This document shows positions 25,490 through 34,763 of a stretch of DNA of 37,673 nt, one piece after another (the stretch's first letter is position 1; each line of letters begins with the position of its first letter). The translations under genes and the position numbers were made by a program. The notes below the pieces were generated by a model, which was not told where the DNA came from, searched no databases, and worked only from the letters and a program-made list of their open reading frames with translations. Origin of the DNA: an uncultured Porphyromonadaceae bacterium (GTDB lineage Bacteria; Bacteroidota; Bacteroidia; Bacteroidales; Muribaculaceae); the NCBI GenBank assembly GCA_947174335.1, contig CAMWIM010000015.1, positions 1 through 37,673 on the forward strand. The letters run 5' to 3'.

Positions 25490-25937
25490 TGTCAAATCCG
25501 GTTGCCCGTATTCGTGGATTACGACTGCCAACATAGAAGAATGACTGCTGGCGATCCCAAGAACCCCATCTCACTTGACGGGTCTCACCGGCTGGAATGT
25601 CAACGTGAAGTGACCGGGTTACTTTGTTAAACTGTCGCCCTGAACGGTCAAGATATTCGATTGTAAAGTAAATTCCCACAAGGTCGTTACCTGAGTTATT
25701 TGTCAGGAACATCGTTTCATACAGCGAGTTAAGGGGCTTGTCAAAGCCTGACAAACGATATGTGGTATCACTATCTTCAACCGTAATAATAATTTTAGGC
25801 TCTATATTGGTTGTATCACATGCAGTTAAAGATTTATCAGCCCTTAGATTGTGACGGGTGGTAGACTGTTTCCGTTGAGCTTGACTCATCGTCGGAAGTG
25901 TCAATATCAGTAATATGAAAATGAGAATCCTTTTCAC
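25452..25937 (-). CDS. Exported protein of unknown function
   Basis: I do not recognise the family. The 161 aa product has a clear signal peptide (hydrophobic 4-15, cleavage near SQAQ, residue 20-21). A mainly beta-strand domain follows, with DLVGIYFTIEYLDRSG and DIPAGETRQVRWGSWD segments reminiscent of an immunoglobulin-like or FxLYD-type fold for extracytoplasmic proteins. The start is a GTG that overlaps the preceding stop (GTGA). It is the last gene of a minus-strand string with another exported unknown and a DUF3078 protein. Confidence 0.7.
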   Translation of the reverse strand: MKRILIFILLILTLPTMSQAQRKQSTTRHNLRADKSLTACDTTNIEPKIIITVEDSDTTYRLSGFDKPLNSLYETMFLTNNSGNDLVGIYFTIEYLDRSGRQFNKVTRSLHVDIPAGETRQVRWGSWDRQQSFFYVGSRNPRIRATGFDIKCRIDSVEIKR

Positions 25938-26518
25938 AGATAGCGAGGCGATTTAAAAGTTGATGGTTGAATCGGATAAACTCTTATACAGCCGTCAAGC
26001 GATGGGTCACGCTGATTGTTTTTTACGACTGTGACTCTGAATAGATAGGGAATCCAACGCCACAGTGATACTGTCATGCCTGACTTGTCGCGTACAAACG
26101 AGATGTGTCCTTCGTCGTTTAGATGGGCTGTAAATCGGTGGAATCGGTTATCATTTTCTACATTACCTTTCAATCGGCAGTCATAATAGTCAGTCTTAGC
26201 TGTGGGCCATGCCTGACCAATGATTTCGCCTGGCTTGATACTTGTTCCGTCAACGGGGTCAATCAATATGATGCTGTAGCTTGAAGGTTCAGCATCGGGA
26301 TGAGTAGGGGAGTCGTCTCTCAAAATCAGTACGGTTGCTCCTTGACCTGTAAACTGCCAGAGACCTTCAATTCGTGTCGGACCAACCTTATCAATGATTT
26401 CCATTGCCTTGGCGCGATCTGTAATATCGGTTGCTTTAAGTTTGTCGGGGAAAAATAAAACTGTCATTGCCAACAATGAAAGCAACAACAGTTTATATGT
26501 GTTTAAAACACTGTACAT
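25934..26518 (-). CDS. Exported protein of unknown function
   Basis: The family is not recognised. The ATG at 26518 gives 194 aa with an N-terminal hydrophobic segment (about 9-24), probably a signal peptide; an upstream start would run into the preceding gene. The mature part includes IEGLWQFTGQGATVLILRD-type strands and an LWRWIPYLFRV stretch near the C-terminus. It lies 10 bases after the DUF3078 gene and overlaps the next gene by 4 bases, implying co-expression and possibly a shared envelope role. Confidence 0.7.
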   Translation of the reverse strand: MYSVLNTYKLLLLSLLAMTVLFFPDKLKATDITDRAKAMEIIDKVGPTRIEGLWQFTGQGATVLILRDDSPTHPDAEPSSYSIILIDPVDGTSIKPGEIIGQAWPTAKTDYYDCRLKGNVENDNRFHRFTAHLNDEGHISFVRDKSGMTVSLWRWIPYLFRVTVVKNNQRDPSLDGCIRVYPIQPSTFKSPRYL

Positions 26519-26528
26519 TATTCGGGTT

Positions 26529-27857
26529 TTAGACAGTGGCAAATTTATAAGAGAACCCAAAGCTGAGAATCTCTTTTACCTGCCATAAATGCCATTTTGA
26601 GTCCTCGATTCTTGGTGTTTGAGAGTCATATCTCAAGTGGAAATAAAGTTGAGTTGACAAGAATCGATTTATCTCAAACGAGATTGTATGTTCCCAGTCG
26701 CTTTGGAAGTCACTGTAATCAGTGAAAGCAAATAATCGGGTCGCGTACTTGATGTTATACGAAATTTGCCAGTCGATTGTTCCTTCACAGCTCGAACCGT
26801 ACTGGTTTAGAGTTTTATGCCCCTCCTTTATACCAAATTGCGTCGGGTCTATGTTTTTGTTGGTACACATTTTCAAATTGTATGAGAGCGGAGAGATTGA
26901 TGCTTTAGCCTTGAAGGTCGATTTTTTGTTGCTATAGGCATAAGTCATACCGACACCAAGGTTGAGTTCACCGGGTGATAGAAATGCGGCTTTAAGATTG
27001 TTGGTGTTGGTGGCATAGTTGTTCAACAACTGGGTTTTGAAACTACCGTTGATTGAGTAGTACCAATATTTTGACGCTTTCAAACCAAAGTTTGTCGTGA
27101 TTTGGAAAAGGTCTTCAGAGATGCTGTAGTTGCGAAGTGAATCATCGGGAGCACTATTCATCGCCAACTTATATCTGATTGTGTTATCAAACAGCAAGCG
27201 AGGATGGAATGCCTCATTAAGCTTGATATTATAAGCGGCATTGACAATCATATTAAGGTTGTTGTTACCACCCTGATACCAGTTGGGAGAAACGTAGGCT
27301 TGTGAAAACTGAACGGCTCCGTTGAAATTGTAAAGCCAGTTGCGACGTTTGATTTCAACAGGTTTTGGAGCATCATCAGCAATCTTTGTGTTGTCAAGTT
27401 CTTTTATGACAATCTGTGCTTTTGAAGGATCTATTTCAGCGTGATAGACTTTTGGAGGTTCGGGTAGCAGAGACTCGATATATGGCACAAGATTAGGGTT
27501 GTCGCGCGAAATTTTGCTTGTGATGTTATCCATTCGGCTGTTAAGACGGCGTTGGCGGTTGATCCAGTCAAAAGCGGGGTCAGTCTCAAAAGGGCGACCT
27601 GCGTTGATAGTGTCACGCAATAAAAATCCTTTGTAAACAATGGGACCAAAAAAACGTGACGGGAATTTCATATCCTCGACAAACAGCGTTGTATCAACTC
27701 TAAGCGAGTCAATAAGATTCTCAACATTGGTTTCATTTACATCAAGCATGTGAGATGAATATGGCTCAGGTATGGTTGTTTGAGCCAAAACATTTGTCAA
27801 TGCTGTAGAAATTGAGAGTAAAAACAGAAGTGAAAGACGTTTGTATAATTTACACAT
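26529..27857 (-). CDS. DUF3078-type outer-membrane protein
   Basis: This 442 aa exported protein has a signal peptide (about 8-25, cleavage near LAQ). It has a periplasmic N-terminal portion of about 160 residues with helices and charged linkers. The C-terminal half is made of alternating aromatic strands and opens with the motif SPNWYQGGNNNLN. That motif and the strand pattern ending in SFGFSYKFATV are typical of DUF3078 proteins, which are predicted outer-membrane beta barrels in Bacteroidota. Function unknown. It is the first gene of a three-gene minus operon with its own promoter. Confidence 0.82.
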   Translation of the reverse strand: MCKLYKRLSLLFLLSISTALTNVLAQTTIPEPYSSHMLDVNETNVENLIDSLRVDTTLFVEDMKFPSRFFGPIVYKGFLLRDTINAGRPFETDPAFDWINRQRRLNSRMDNITSKISRDNPNLVPYIESLLPEPPKVYHAEIDPSKAQIVIKELDNTKIADDAPKPVEIKRRNWLYNFNGAVQFSQAYVSPNWYQGGNNNLNMIVNAAYNIKLNEAFHPRLLFDNTIRYKLAMNSAPDDSLRNYSISEDLFQITTNFGLKASKYWYYSINGSFKTQLLNNYATNTNNLKAAFLSPGELNLGVGMTYAYSNKKSTFKAKASISPLSYNLKMCTNKNIDPTQFGIKEGHKTLNQYGSSCEGTIDWQISYNIKYATRLFAFTDYSDFQSDWEHTISFEINRFLSTQLYFHLRYDSQTPRIEDSKWHLWQVKEILSFGFSYKFATV

Positions 27858-27921
27858 AAAACGATTGTGTGACGAATGACGTATTTTAATTATTTTAATA
27901 ATGTGGATTACGGAATTTCTG

Positions 27922-27952
27922 CAAAGTTAAGGTTTTTTTGTGAATAAATCAA
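27922..27952 (-). promoter_or_regulatory. Promoter of the DUF3078 operon
   Basis: On the minus strand TTG (27952-27950) lies 20 bases upstream of TAACTTTG (27929-27922), which is followed by CAG. It is divergent from the serC promoter; the two boxes are about 60 bases apart. Confidence 0.65.
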
Positions 27953-27987
27953 TACAACAGCAAAACAACATTTTTTCTCTGAATTTT

Positions 27988-28020
27988 TTTGGGCAATATC
28001 TAAATAAAATTGTATCTTTG
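27988..28020 (+). promoter_or_regulatory. Promoter of serC-serA
   Basis: TTTG (27988-27991), 21 bases, then TATCTTTG (28013-28020) followed by CCGGG. The leader to serC is about 80 bases and AT-rich with no clear hairpin. Confidence 0.65.
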
Positions 28021-28105
28021 CCGGGTAATCAATAATAAAATTATTTGATTTAGTTTTTTCAGTGTAAATAAAAATTTTTAGTAAACCATTAAATCATTAA
28101 ACAAC

Positions 28106-29179
28106 ATGAAGAAGCATAATTTCTATGCAGGACCGTCAATTTTGAGCCAGTACACTATTAAGAATACGGCTGATGCAGTTATCAACTTTGCTGATATGGG
28201 ACTTTCTATCCTCGAAATCTCTCATCGCAGCAAGCAATTCCAGGCTGTTATGGACGAAGCAACAGCTCTTGTAAAAGAACTGCTTGAAATTCCCGAAGGG
28301 TATAGCGTTCTTTTCCTTGGCGGTGGTGCAAGTTTGCAGTTCTGTATGGTGCCGTTCAACCTTCTTCAGAACAAAGCAGCATACCTTAACACAGGCGTTT
28401 GGGCTACAAAAGCTGAAAAAGAAGCCAAACTCTTTGGTGAAGTTATTGAAGTGGCATCTTCTAAAGATAAAAACTTCAATTATATTCCCAAAAACTATAC
28501 AGTTCCCACTGACGTAGACTATTTCCACTATACAACCAACAACACAATCTACGGTACTGAAATCCGCAAAGATCCCGAAGTTGGTAATGTTCGTCTCGTA
28601 GCCGATATGTCATCTGACATCTTCAGCCGCCCGGTTGATGTCTCTAAATATGATCTTATCTATGCCGGTGCTCAAAAGAACCTTGCTCCTGCCGGTGTAA
28701 CTATCGTAATTGTTCGTGACGATGCTCTCGGTCATGTTACCCGCGAAATACCGACAATGCTTGACTATCGTACTCACGTTAAGAAAGGCTCAATGTTCAA
28801 TACTCCTCCGGTGCTCCCAATTTTCTCGGCTCTCCAGACTCTTAAATATTACAAATCGCTTGGTGGCATCCGCGCAATCGAGAAAACTGACCTTGCAAAA
28901 GCTGAAAAGCTTTACGAAGCAATCGACTCAAGCAAGATGTTTGTTGCAACAGTTCCCGGTCATGAAGACCGTTCGATCATGAATGTTTGCTTCGTTATGA
29001 AACCTGAATATGCCGAACTCGAAAAAGACTTCATCGATTTTGCAACTGCTCAGGGTATGATGGGTATCAAAGGTCACCGTGATGTAGGCGGTTTCCGTGC
29101 TTCTCTCTACAATGCACTCCCGATGGAGAGTGTTGACGCGCTCATCGCTTGCATGAAAGAATTCCAAGCTAAACACTAA
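28106..29179 (+). CDS. serC: Phosphoserine aminotransferase
   Basis: SerC converts 3-phosphohydroxypyruvate and glutamate to phosphoserine (and acts in pyridoxal phosphate synthesis in some bacteria). Visible are the N-terminal [17 protein letters not shown] (39-46), the phosphate-binding LGGGASLQF (71-79) and the PLP lysine K191 in [10 protein letters not shown]. At 357 aa it is full length. It is 14 bases before serA, so the first two steps of serine synthesis are co-expressed; serB is not here. Confidence 0.97.
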   Translation: MKKHNFYAGPSILSQYTIKNTADAVINFADMGLSILEISHRSKQFQAVMDEATALVKELLEIPEGYSVLFLGGGASLQFCMVPFNLLQNKAAYLNTGVWATKAEKEAKLFGEVIEVASSKDKNFNYIPKNYTVPTDVDYFHYTTNNTIYGTEIRKDPEVGNVRLVADMSSDIFSRPVDVSKYDLIYAGAQKNLAPAGVTIVIVRDDALGHVTREIPTMLDYRTHVKKGSMFNTPPVLPIFSALQTLKYYKSLGGIRAIEKTDLAKAEKLYEAIDSSKMFVATVPGHEDRSIMNVCFVMKPEYAELEKDFIDFATAQGMMGIKGHRDVGGFRASLYNALPMESVDALIACMKEFQAKH

Positions 29180-29193
29180 TAACATAAATCGTT

Positions 29194-30114
29194 ATGAAAG
29201 TATTAGTTGCTACTGAAAAACCGTTTGCTGCTGTTGCTGTTGACGGTATTCGCAAGGTAATCGAGGATGCGGGATATGAACTGGAGATTCTCGAAAAATA
29301 TACCGACAAAAAAGAACTTTTGAATGCAGTCGCTGACGCTGACGGTTTGATTATACGTAGTGATAAAGTTGATGCTGAAGTTCTCGAAGCCGGCAAAAAG
29401 CTCAAAGTTGTTGTTCGTGCAGGTGCCGGTTATGACAACGTGGACCTCGATGCCGCTTCATCTCATAATGTTTGCGTTGAGAACACTCCCGGACAGAATT
29501 CAAATGCGGTTGCCGAACTCGTATTCGGTATGGCTGTAATGGCTGTACGTAATATGTATGACGGAACATCGGGAACCGAGCTTAAAGACAAAACTATCGG
29601 CATTCATGCTTTCGGTCAGGTTGGTCGCAACGTTGCCCGCATCGCTAAAGGCTTCGGGATGGAAGTAAGTGCTCTTGACCCCTATTGTCCCGATGAAGTA
29701 ATCGTTGAAGCCGGTGTTAAACCTGTTCATTCGGTTGAAGAACTTTACAAAAACAACCGTTTCGTTTCACTACACATTCCCGCTACAAGTGAAACAAAAA
29801 AATCTGTCGGATATGACCTTATTACTCTTATGCCCAAAAACGCCGTACTCATCAATACTGCCCGCAAAGAGGTTATAGATGAAGAAGGACTTGCAAAAGC
29901 ACTTCGCGAGCGCCCCGATATTAAATATGTGGCTGATATCAAACCCGATACAGCTGACGCACTTCAGGCAGAATTTGGAAACCGCGTGTTCTTCACTCCC
30001 AAAAAGATGGGTGCGCAGACCTCAGAAGCCAATATCAACGCCGGAATCGCCGCAGCTCATCAGGTTGTAGATTTCCTTCGTGACGGAATCAACAAATATC
30101 AAGTAAATAAATAA
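29194..30114 (+). CDS. serA: D-3-phosphoglycerate dehydrogenase, short ACT-less type
   Basis: SerA oxidises 3-phosphoglycerate, the first step of serine synthesis. Visible are VRAGAGYDNVD (74-84), the NAD-binding GIHAFGQVGRNVAR (136-149) and the catalytic arginine in NTARKEV (R224). The family's catalytic histidine, normally in PHxGAxT, is replaced: the sequence reads TPKKMGAQTSEA (K270-K271 at the site). I recall the same substitution in Bacteroides SerA, so it is probably a lineage trait. At 306 aa there is no ACT domain, hence no obvious serine feedback site. It follows serC by 14 bases and ends in a strong terminator. Confidence 0.9.
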   Translation: MKVLVATEKPFAAVAVDGIRKVIEDAGYELEILEKYTDKKELLNAVADADGLIIRSDKVDAEVLEAGKKLKVVVRAGAGYDNVDLDAASSHNVCVENTPGQNSNAVAELVFGMAVMAVRNMYDGTSGTELKDKTIGIHAFGQVGRNVARIAKGFGMEVSALDPYCPDEVIVEAGVKPVHSVEELYKNNRFVSLHIPATSETKKSVGYDLITLMPKNAVLINTARKEVIDEEGLAKALRERPDIKYVADIKPDTADALQAEFGNRVFFTPKKMGAQTSEANINAGIAAAHQVVDFLRDGINKYQVNK

Positions 30115-30135
30115 AAAAATCTGCAGGTGTTTTGT

Positions 30136-30181
30136 GCAGGCACGCTGTCCCGATTGACGGATAGTGTGCCTGCTTCTTTTT
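30136..30181 (+). terminator. Rho-independent terminator after serA
   Basis: GCAGGCAC pairs with GTGCCTGC, with further pairing toward a central loop, followed by TTCTTTTT. Confidence 0.85.
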
Positions 30182-30228
30182 AAAAACGTTAAAATGAATG
30201 TGCTATTATTAAAATGATGTTTATTTAA

Positions 30229-30260
30229 TTGGCGTATTCTACGACTATTTGTTAAATTTG
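30229..30260 (+). promoter_or_regulatory. Promoter of the DUF4919-type gene
   Basis: TTG (30229-30231), 21 bases, then TAAATTTG (30253-30260) followed by CAACAT, 26 bases before the chosen ATG. Confidence 0.65.
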
Positions 30261-30285
30261 CAACATAAAATAATATGATTTGAAT

Positions 30286-30954
30286 ATGCTCAAACGAATT
30301 TTATTCATAGCACTCTTTATTTGTGCATCACTTTCATCTTTTGCAAGCAAGCCTCGTCTCGATATTGATCTTGATAAAATCAGATTTGAGGTAGCTCAGA
30401 ATCCTGCTGAATTCAAGGCTCTTATGAATCGTTTCGTTTCTGGTGATACCTCTTTGAGTCTCGAGCAGCTTGCAAAGATCTATTTCGGATATGCTTTTAC
30501 TTATGACTATGATCCGACCGACACTTATGATAATATAAATCAAGCGTATGAACAGCTTGACTACAACACGACATGGTTGCTCTGCAGTGAAGCGCTCAAA
30601 GTTAATCCGGTGTCGCTTGATCTTATGGTTAAGGCTCTTGTAGCTGCCAATAATGGCACCAATGAAAGAGCCCGCAGGGATCTTCCCGCTCTTCGCAACC
30701 GTTTTTCTATGCTCTCTGATTTGATTCTTGCAACCGGACGTGGCACAACACCCGAGTCGCCATTTAAAGTTATATGTGCCGAAGACATCGCCCGTATAGT
30801 CAACAATGTGATTTGTGTTGAGGAAGTGACCGGACAGGCAACCGTGCGAGATATTGATGCTATCAAGGTAAAACTCCCGACCAGCTCACGACAGCACATT
30901 CTTTATTTTGATAACTCAATACAAAAGAAATTCGAACGCGAGAAAACTCATTGA
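30286..30954 (+). CDS. Exported DUF4919-type protein
   Basis: This 222 aa protein has a signal peptide (about 3-18, cleavage near SSFASK). The helical mature domain resembles the Bacteroidota DUF4919 family: an IRFEVAQNPAEFKALM helix, YFGYAFTYDYDPTDTY (about 65-80) and a C-terminal YFDNSIQKKFER. A tetratricopeptide-like helical arrangement is possible. Function unknown. I chose ATG at 30286 over TTG at 30280. It is monocistronic between two terminators. Confidence 0.8.
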   Translation: MLKRILFIALFICASLSSFASKPRLDIDLDKIRFEVAQNPAEFKALMNRFVSGDTSLSLEQLAKIYFGYAFTYDYDPTDTYDNINQAYEQLDYNTTWLLCSEALKVNPVSLDLMVKALVAANNGTNERARRDLPALRNRFSMLSDLILATGRGTTPESPFKVICAEDIARIVNNVICVEEVTGQATVRDIDAIKVKLPTSSRQHILYFDNSIQKKFEREKTH

Positions 30955-30972
30955 TTATCACAATGCTATAAT

Positions 30973-31003
30973 AAAAATGCTGAGTTAACGCTCAGCATTT
31001 TTT
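30973..31003. terminator. Bidirectional terminator between convergent genes
   Basis: AAAAATGCTGAG pairs with CTCAGCATTTTT around a TTAACG loop, so both strands have a stem followed by T residues. The stop codon of the minus-strand HPPK-like gene lies in the loop, and its last four residues are encoded in the stem. Confidence 0.88.
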
Positions 31004-31365
31004 ATTTGATTATATCCGATTGTAAAGTATAAAGACTTGAAATCGTCGGGTCGCAAAATTTTGTCGTCGTAGACAGTCAGATCAAGATCTATAGTGACGA
31101 TGTCTTGAGCCTTTAGTTCGGGGGTACGTCCGTTGGTTAGTTCGTATTCTTTCAGCATGGCTGACACTTCGGCTTCGCTCATTTCGGTAAGTCCTTCAAG
31201 GACAGCGTTAGTATATTGATGAAGAGCGTTACCTTCGGGCAGTGTGTTGTAAGCTACTGACACTTTTGTGTCGGTAAATTGCGTCTCTAAAAAGGATATG
31301 GCATCCTCGACACGCTTGTCTCGCAGTTCAACATTGCTCCCTATGCCGATTACAACCTTTTTCAT
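30985..31365 (-). CDS. HPPK (FolK)-like protein, short and probably altered
   Basis: The protein resembles 6-hydroxymethyl-7,8-dihydropterin pyrophosphokinase of folate synthesis: it begins VVIGIGSNVELRDKRVEDA, contains the YTNAV segment near 51-55 and has the magnesium-binding DLD (D93, D95). However, it has 126 aa instead of ~159, lacks the usual C-terminal RxFV-PL part, and the arginine expected three residues before the first Asp (R92 in E. coli) is V90. It may be a paralogue with another role. It overlaps the tex stop by 4 bases (ATGA). Confidence 0.68.
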   Translation of the reverse strand: MKKVVIGIGSNVELRDKRVEDAISFLETQFTDTKVSVAYNTLPEGNALHQYTNAVLEGLTEMSEAEVSAMLKEYELTNGRTPELKAQDIVTIDLDLTVYDDKILRPDDFKSLYFTIGYNQIKNAER

Positions 31366-33476
31366 ACATCTTTCATTGACAAGGAGATGCGGTTGCGTTT
31401 GAGGTCGACATCAATGACTTTGACGCGCACATGTTGATGCAGCTTGACCGTTTCACGCGGTGAAGCAATTCGTCGGTCTGAAATTTGAGAGACGTGCACA
31501 AGTCCGCTTTGGTGAACGCCGATGTCAACAAATACACCAAAATCTGTGATGTTGTTTACGATTCCGTTGAGAATCATACCGGCTTTCAAGTCTGATATTT
31601 CGTGTACCGACTCATCGAATTTGAGTACTGAAATTGATTGGCGAGGGTCTCGCCCCGGCTTTTCAAGCTCAGAGATTATATCATTGAGCGACGGCAATCC
31701 AATTGTGTCGGTGACATATTTGTTGATGTCTATCTTCTTGATTAATTCTTGGTTACCTGTTAAATCAGCAATGCTTACGCCTAAGTCTTTAGCCATTTTT
31801 TCAACCACAGCATAGCTTTCGGGATGAACCGCGCTGTTGTCGAGCGGATTTTTACCACCGGGAATACGGAGAAATCCGGCTGATTGCTCAAATGCTTTCG
31901 CTCCAAGTCGGGGAACCTTCAAAAGCTCTTTTCTGCTTGTGAAATCACCGTTTTCAGCACGATAACGAACAATACTGTCGGCAAGCGAATCACCGATTCC
32001 GGCAACGTATGATAACAAGCGTGGCGAAGCGGTGTTGACATCTACGCCAACCTTGTTGACGCAGTTCATGACAGTGAAATCGAGAGCCGATTTAAGTGCT
32101 GATTGGTCAACATCGTGCTGATATTGCCCGATCCCGATACTTTTAGGGTCAATCTTGACGAGTTCGGCGAGCGGGTCAATCAAACGTCGGCCAATTGATA
32201 CTGCCCCCCTGACGGTTACATCTTTGTCGGGAAACTCTTCGCGTCCGATTGCTGATGCTGAGTAAACCGACGCGCCATCTTCGCTGACTACATATAATTC
32301 GATTGGACGAGGGTAATTTATATTCTTTAAAAATGCTTCGGTTTCTCGTGAGGCTGTTCCGTTCCCCAGTGCGATAGCATCTATTTTGTATGTCTCGACA
32401 AGACGTGTGATTTTTCGTGATGCATCGGCGATGTCATTCTTGGGAGCCGTCGGATAAATCACATCGTTATATAGTAGGTTGCCCTGAGTGTCAAGACAAA
32501 CGATTTTACATCCTGTACGAAATCCGGGATCGACCGCAAGCACTTTTTTGCGACCGAGCGGGGGAGACATAAGCAGTTGGGCAAGATTGTCGGCAAAAGT
32601 TTCGATTGCCGCCTTTTCAGCTTTTTCACGAGCCTCAGCCATCACTTCGTTTTCAATTGACGGTACTAATAGCCGTTTATATCCATCTTCTACCGCATCT
32701 TCTACCATATCTGTAGCGGTAACACGGTTGGGGATAAAGCTCTCAAACAAACGGTCAATCGCTTTATCATTGTCAATCGAAAGGTCAAGCTTCAGTATTC
32801 CTTCATTGCGACCGCGGAACATCGCCAACAGTCTATGAGATGAACTGCGTTTCAGTGGCTCGGCAAAGTCAAAGTATTGCTCATATTTTAAACCCTCTTC
32901 CTCTTTGCCTTTAATGACCTTTGACGAAATAATCGCATCTCGCTGATACATGCGTCTGATTAGTCGTCGTGAACGCTCATCTTCTGACACCCACCCGGCA
33001 ATGATGTCTGATGCGCCCTCGATTGCGGTGTCTGTATCGGAAACTTTGTCATTGACATATTTTTGAGCTACTGATCTTGGATTTGCGCCTGCCATAATTT
33101 GTTTGGCGAGCGGTTCGAGCCCATTCTCGATTGCGATTGTCGCGCGGGTGCGACGGCGCGGTTTGTATGGAAGATAGATGTCTTCAAGAGTTGTGCTGTC
33201 GGTTGCGAGGTCGATCCGTTTTCTCAATTCATCGGTCATGACGCCCTGTTTCTCAATCGATTCTATTACGGTTTGTTTGCGCTTTTCAAGTTCGCGAAGC
33301 CTGTTGAGATTGTCTGAAACGGCAAGGATTGTGATGTCTTCCATCCCTCCGGTCACCTCTTTACGGTAGCGGCTGATAAATGGGATTGTTGCTCCGTCGT
33401 CAAGCAGTTTTACTACAGCTTCAACGCGGTGGGTGTCAAGCGACAATTGTTGCGATAGTTCTTGTATGATGTCCAC
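31362..33476 (-). CDS. tex: Tex-type RNA-binding transcription accessory protein
   Basis: Tex is a cytosolic nucleic-acid-binding protein related to eukaryotic Spt6. The domains in order are the N-terminal helical Tex core (with IPFISRYRKEVTGGM at 32-46), a YqgF/RNase H-like domain (from about 313, KVLAVDPGFRTG), tandem helix-hairpin-helix motifs (about 480-560, with VGVDVNTAS and a second hairpin) and a C-terminal S1 domain (about 632-704, ITDFGVFVDIGVHQSGLVH). At 704 aa it is the usual length. It is 44 bases downstream of the phosphoesterase gene. Confidence 0.95.
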   Translation of the reverse strand: MDIIQELSQQLSLDTHRVEAVVKLLDDGATIPFISRYRKEVTGGMEDITILAVSDNLNRLRELEKRKQTVIESIEKQGVMTDELRKRIDLATDSTTLEDIYLPYKPRRRTRATIAIENGLEPLAKQIMAGANPRSVAQKYVNDKVSDTDTAIEGASDIIAGWVSEDERSRRLIRRMYQRDAIISSKVIKGKEEEGLKYEQYFDFAEPLKRSSSHRLLAMFRGRNEGILKLDLSIDNDKAIDRLFESFIPNRVTATDMVEDAVEDGYKRLLVPSIENEVMAEAREKAEKAAIETFADNLAQLLMSPPLGRKKVLAVDPGFRTGCKIVCLDTQGNLLYNDVIYPTAPKNDIADASRKITRLVETYKIDAIALGNGTASRETEAFLKNINYPRPIELYVVSEDGASVYSASAIGREEFPDKDVTVRGAVSIGRRLIDPLAELVKIDPKSIGIGQYQHDVDQSALKSALDFTVMNCVNKVGVDVNTASPRLLSYVAGIGDSLADSIVRYRAENGDFTSRKELLKVPRLGAKAFEQSAGFLRIPGGKNPLDNSAVHPESYAVVEKMAKDLGVSIADLTGNQELIKKIDINKYVTDTIGLPSLNDIISELEKPGRDPRQSISVLKFDESVHEISDLKAGMILNGIVNNITDFGVFVDIGVHQSGLVHVSQISDRRIASPRETVKLHQHVRVKVIDVDLKRNRISLSMKDV

Positions 33477-33520
33477 TTTGGGGCGATTTAGTTTTGTTTT
33501 GGATGGTAGGGTTGGCGAGT

Positions 33521-34720
33521 TTAATAAGCTCGTCTCAGGGTTATGAGTGTGATTTCAGGGGTGGCACCGATTCTCATTGGCAATCCGACTGTTCCGGCTC
33601 CTATGTTAACATATAGTCGGTTTGATGTGGTCTTGTCGTGATACAGTCCCGACCATGTCGGATAACGGAAAACGGCAGGTGACATTCCTAAAAGTTCGAC
33701 CTGCATGGCGTGGGTGTGACCCGACAGGGTCAGGTCAATTTTATGACCGGGATTGTCGGCAATTGAATTTTTCCAGTGTGCCGGATTGTGAGATAAAAGT
33801 ATTTTTGTTTGAGGCGTTGACGTGTTGGCGTATGCTTTTTCAAGTGAGCCGTAAACATGGAACGGCGGATCACCGATGTTTTCCACGCCAATAATCAAGA
33901 TCGAGTCGTTGCCTCGGTAAATATTTTTTGATTGGTTGAGTAGAAGATCCCAACCCATCTTTTTTTCAAGGTTGTGCAATAGCTTCAGGTTCTCTTGTTT
34001 CGCCTTGTCTGACTCCCATGTTGTGTAATCGCCATAGTCGTGATTACCCATAATCGAGATGACTCCCTCTTTGGCTTGAAGTCGCGAAAGTACCGAGACA
34101 AACGGAATCAGCTCATTTGAATTGCGATTGACGATGTCGCCGGTAAAAACAATCAGGTCGGGGTTGAGGTTGTTGATTTCGTCAACAAGTCGCGACACAA
34201 ATTTAGTTTGGTTACCAAATGTACCGGTATGAAGGTCAGAAAATTGAGCGATTTTGAATCCGTCAAACGTCGCCGGCAGGTTTTTTATCGGAATCTCAAC
34301 CTCTTTGACTTGGATGTTAAAGCGATTTGACAATGCGCCCCACCACATCAGTATAAAAATTATTCCGGCACCGATTGAACCCAATCCCGACAGCCATCCA
34401 ATGCGTCTGCCATGCGAAAATTTTGGAATTGAGGCGATTAAATCGACAATTATCCAGAATATTTTAGGAATATATACACTCAAATATCCATATAACAACC
34501 ACATGACAACCCGTAACAAAGTATCGCTTGTAGTTCTTACCGGCATGAAAATCAGAGAAATGAGTATGCCCAAGAATATGAGTGACTCGATTACCTGAAA
34601 TTTCAGCAGACGTCGTCGTCGGCTATATGGAGCTCTCCTTTTTATTGCCATATAGATATAACCATCAACAAACAGGTCGATGATTATGAAAAAGACAATG
34701 GCAATGATCGGGAAGCGCAT
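33521..34720 (-). CDS. Membrane-anchored metallophosphoesterase (YkuE-like)
   Basis: The N-terminal ~130 residues hold about four membrane helices (roughly 2-22, 44-62, 72-95 and 108-128). The catalytic domain after them carries calcineurin-type motifs: AQFSDLHTG, VFTGDIVNRNS, MGNHDYGD, LLSHNP and LSGHTHAMQ. Such proteins may act on UDP-diacylglucosamine or other lipid pyrophosphates, but the substrate is unknown here. Its neighbour is an acyltransferase gene 43 bases upstream, consistent with an envelope-lipid context (inference). Confidence 0.88.
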   Translation of the reverse strand: MRFPIIAIVFFIIIDLFVDGYIYMAIKRRAPYSRRRRLLKFQVIESLIFLGILISLIFMPVRTTSDTLLRVVMWLLYGYLSVYIPKIFWIIVDLIASIPKFSHGRRIGWLSGLGSIGAGIIFILMWWGALSNRFNIQVKEVEIPIKNLPATFDGFKIAQFSDLHTGTFGNQTKFVSRLVDEINNLNPDLIVFTGDIVNRNSNELIPFVSVLSRLQAKEGVISIMGNHDYGDYTTWESDKAKQENLKLLHNLEKKMGWDLLLNQSKNIYRGNDSILIIGVENIGDPPFHVYGSLEKAYANTSTPQTKILLSHNPAHWKNSIADNPGHKIDLTLSGHTHAMQVELLGMSPAVFRYPTWSGLYHDKTTSNRLYVNIGAGTVGLPMRIGATPEITLITLRRAY

Positions 34721-34763
34721 AAAAGTGTGATGAGTGTATTGGAAAAGTTAGATTTATATAAAG

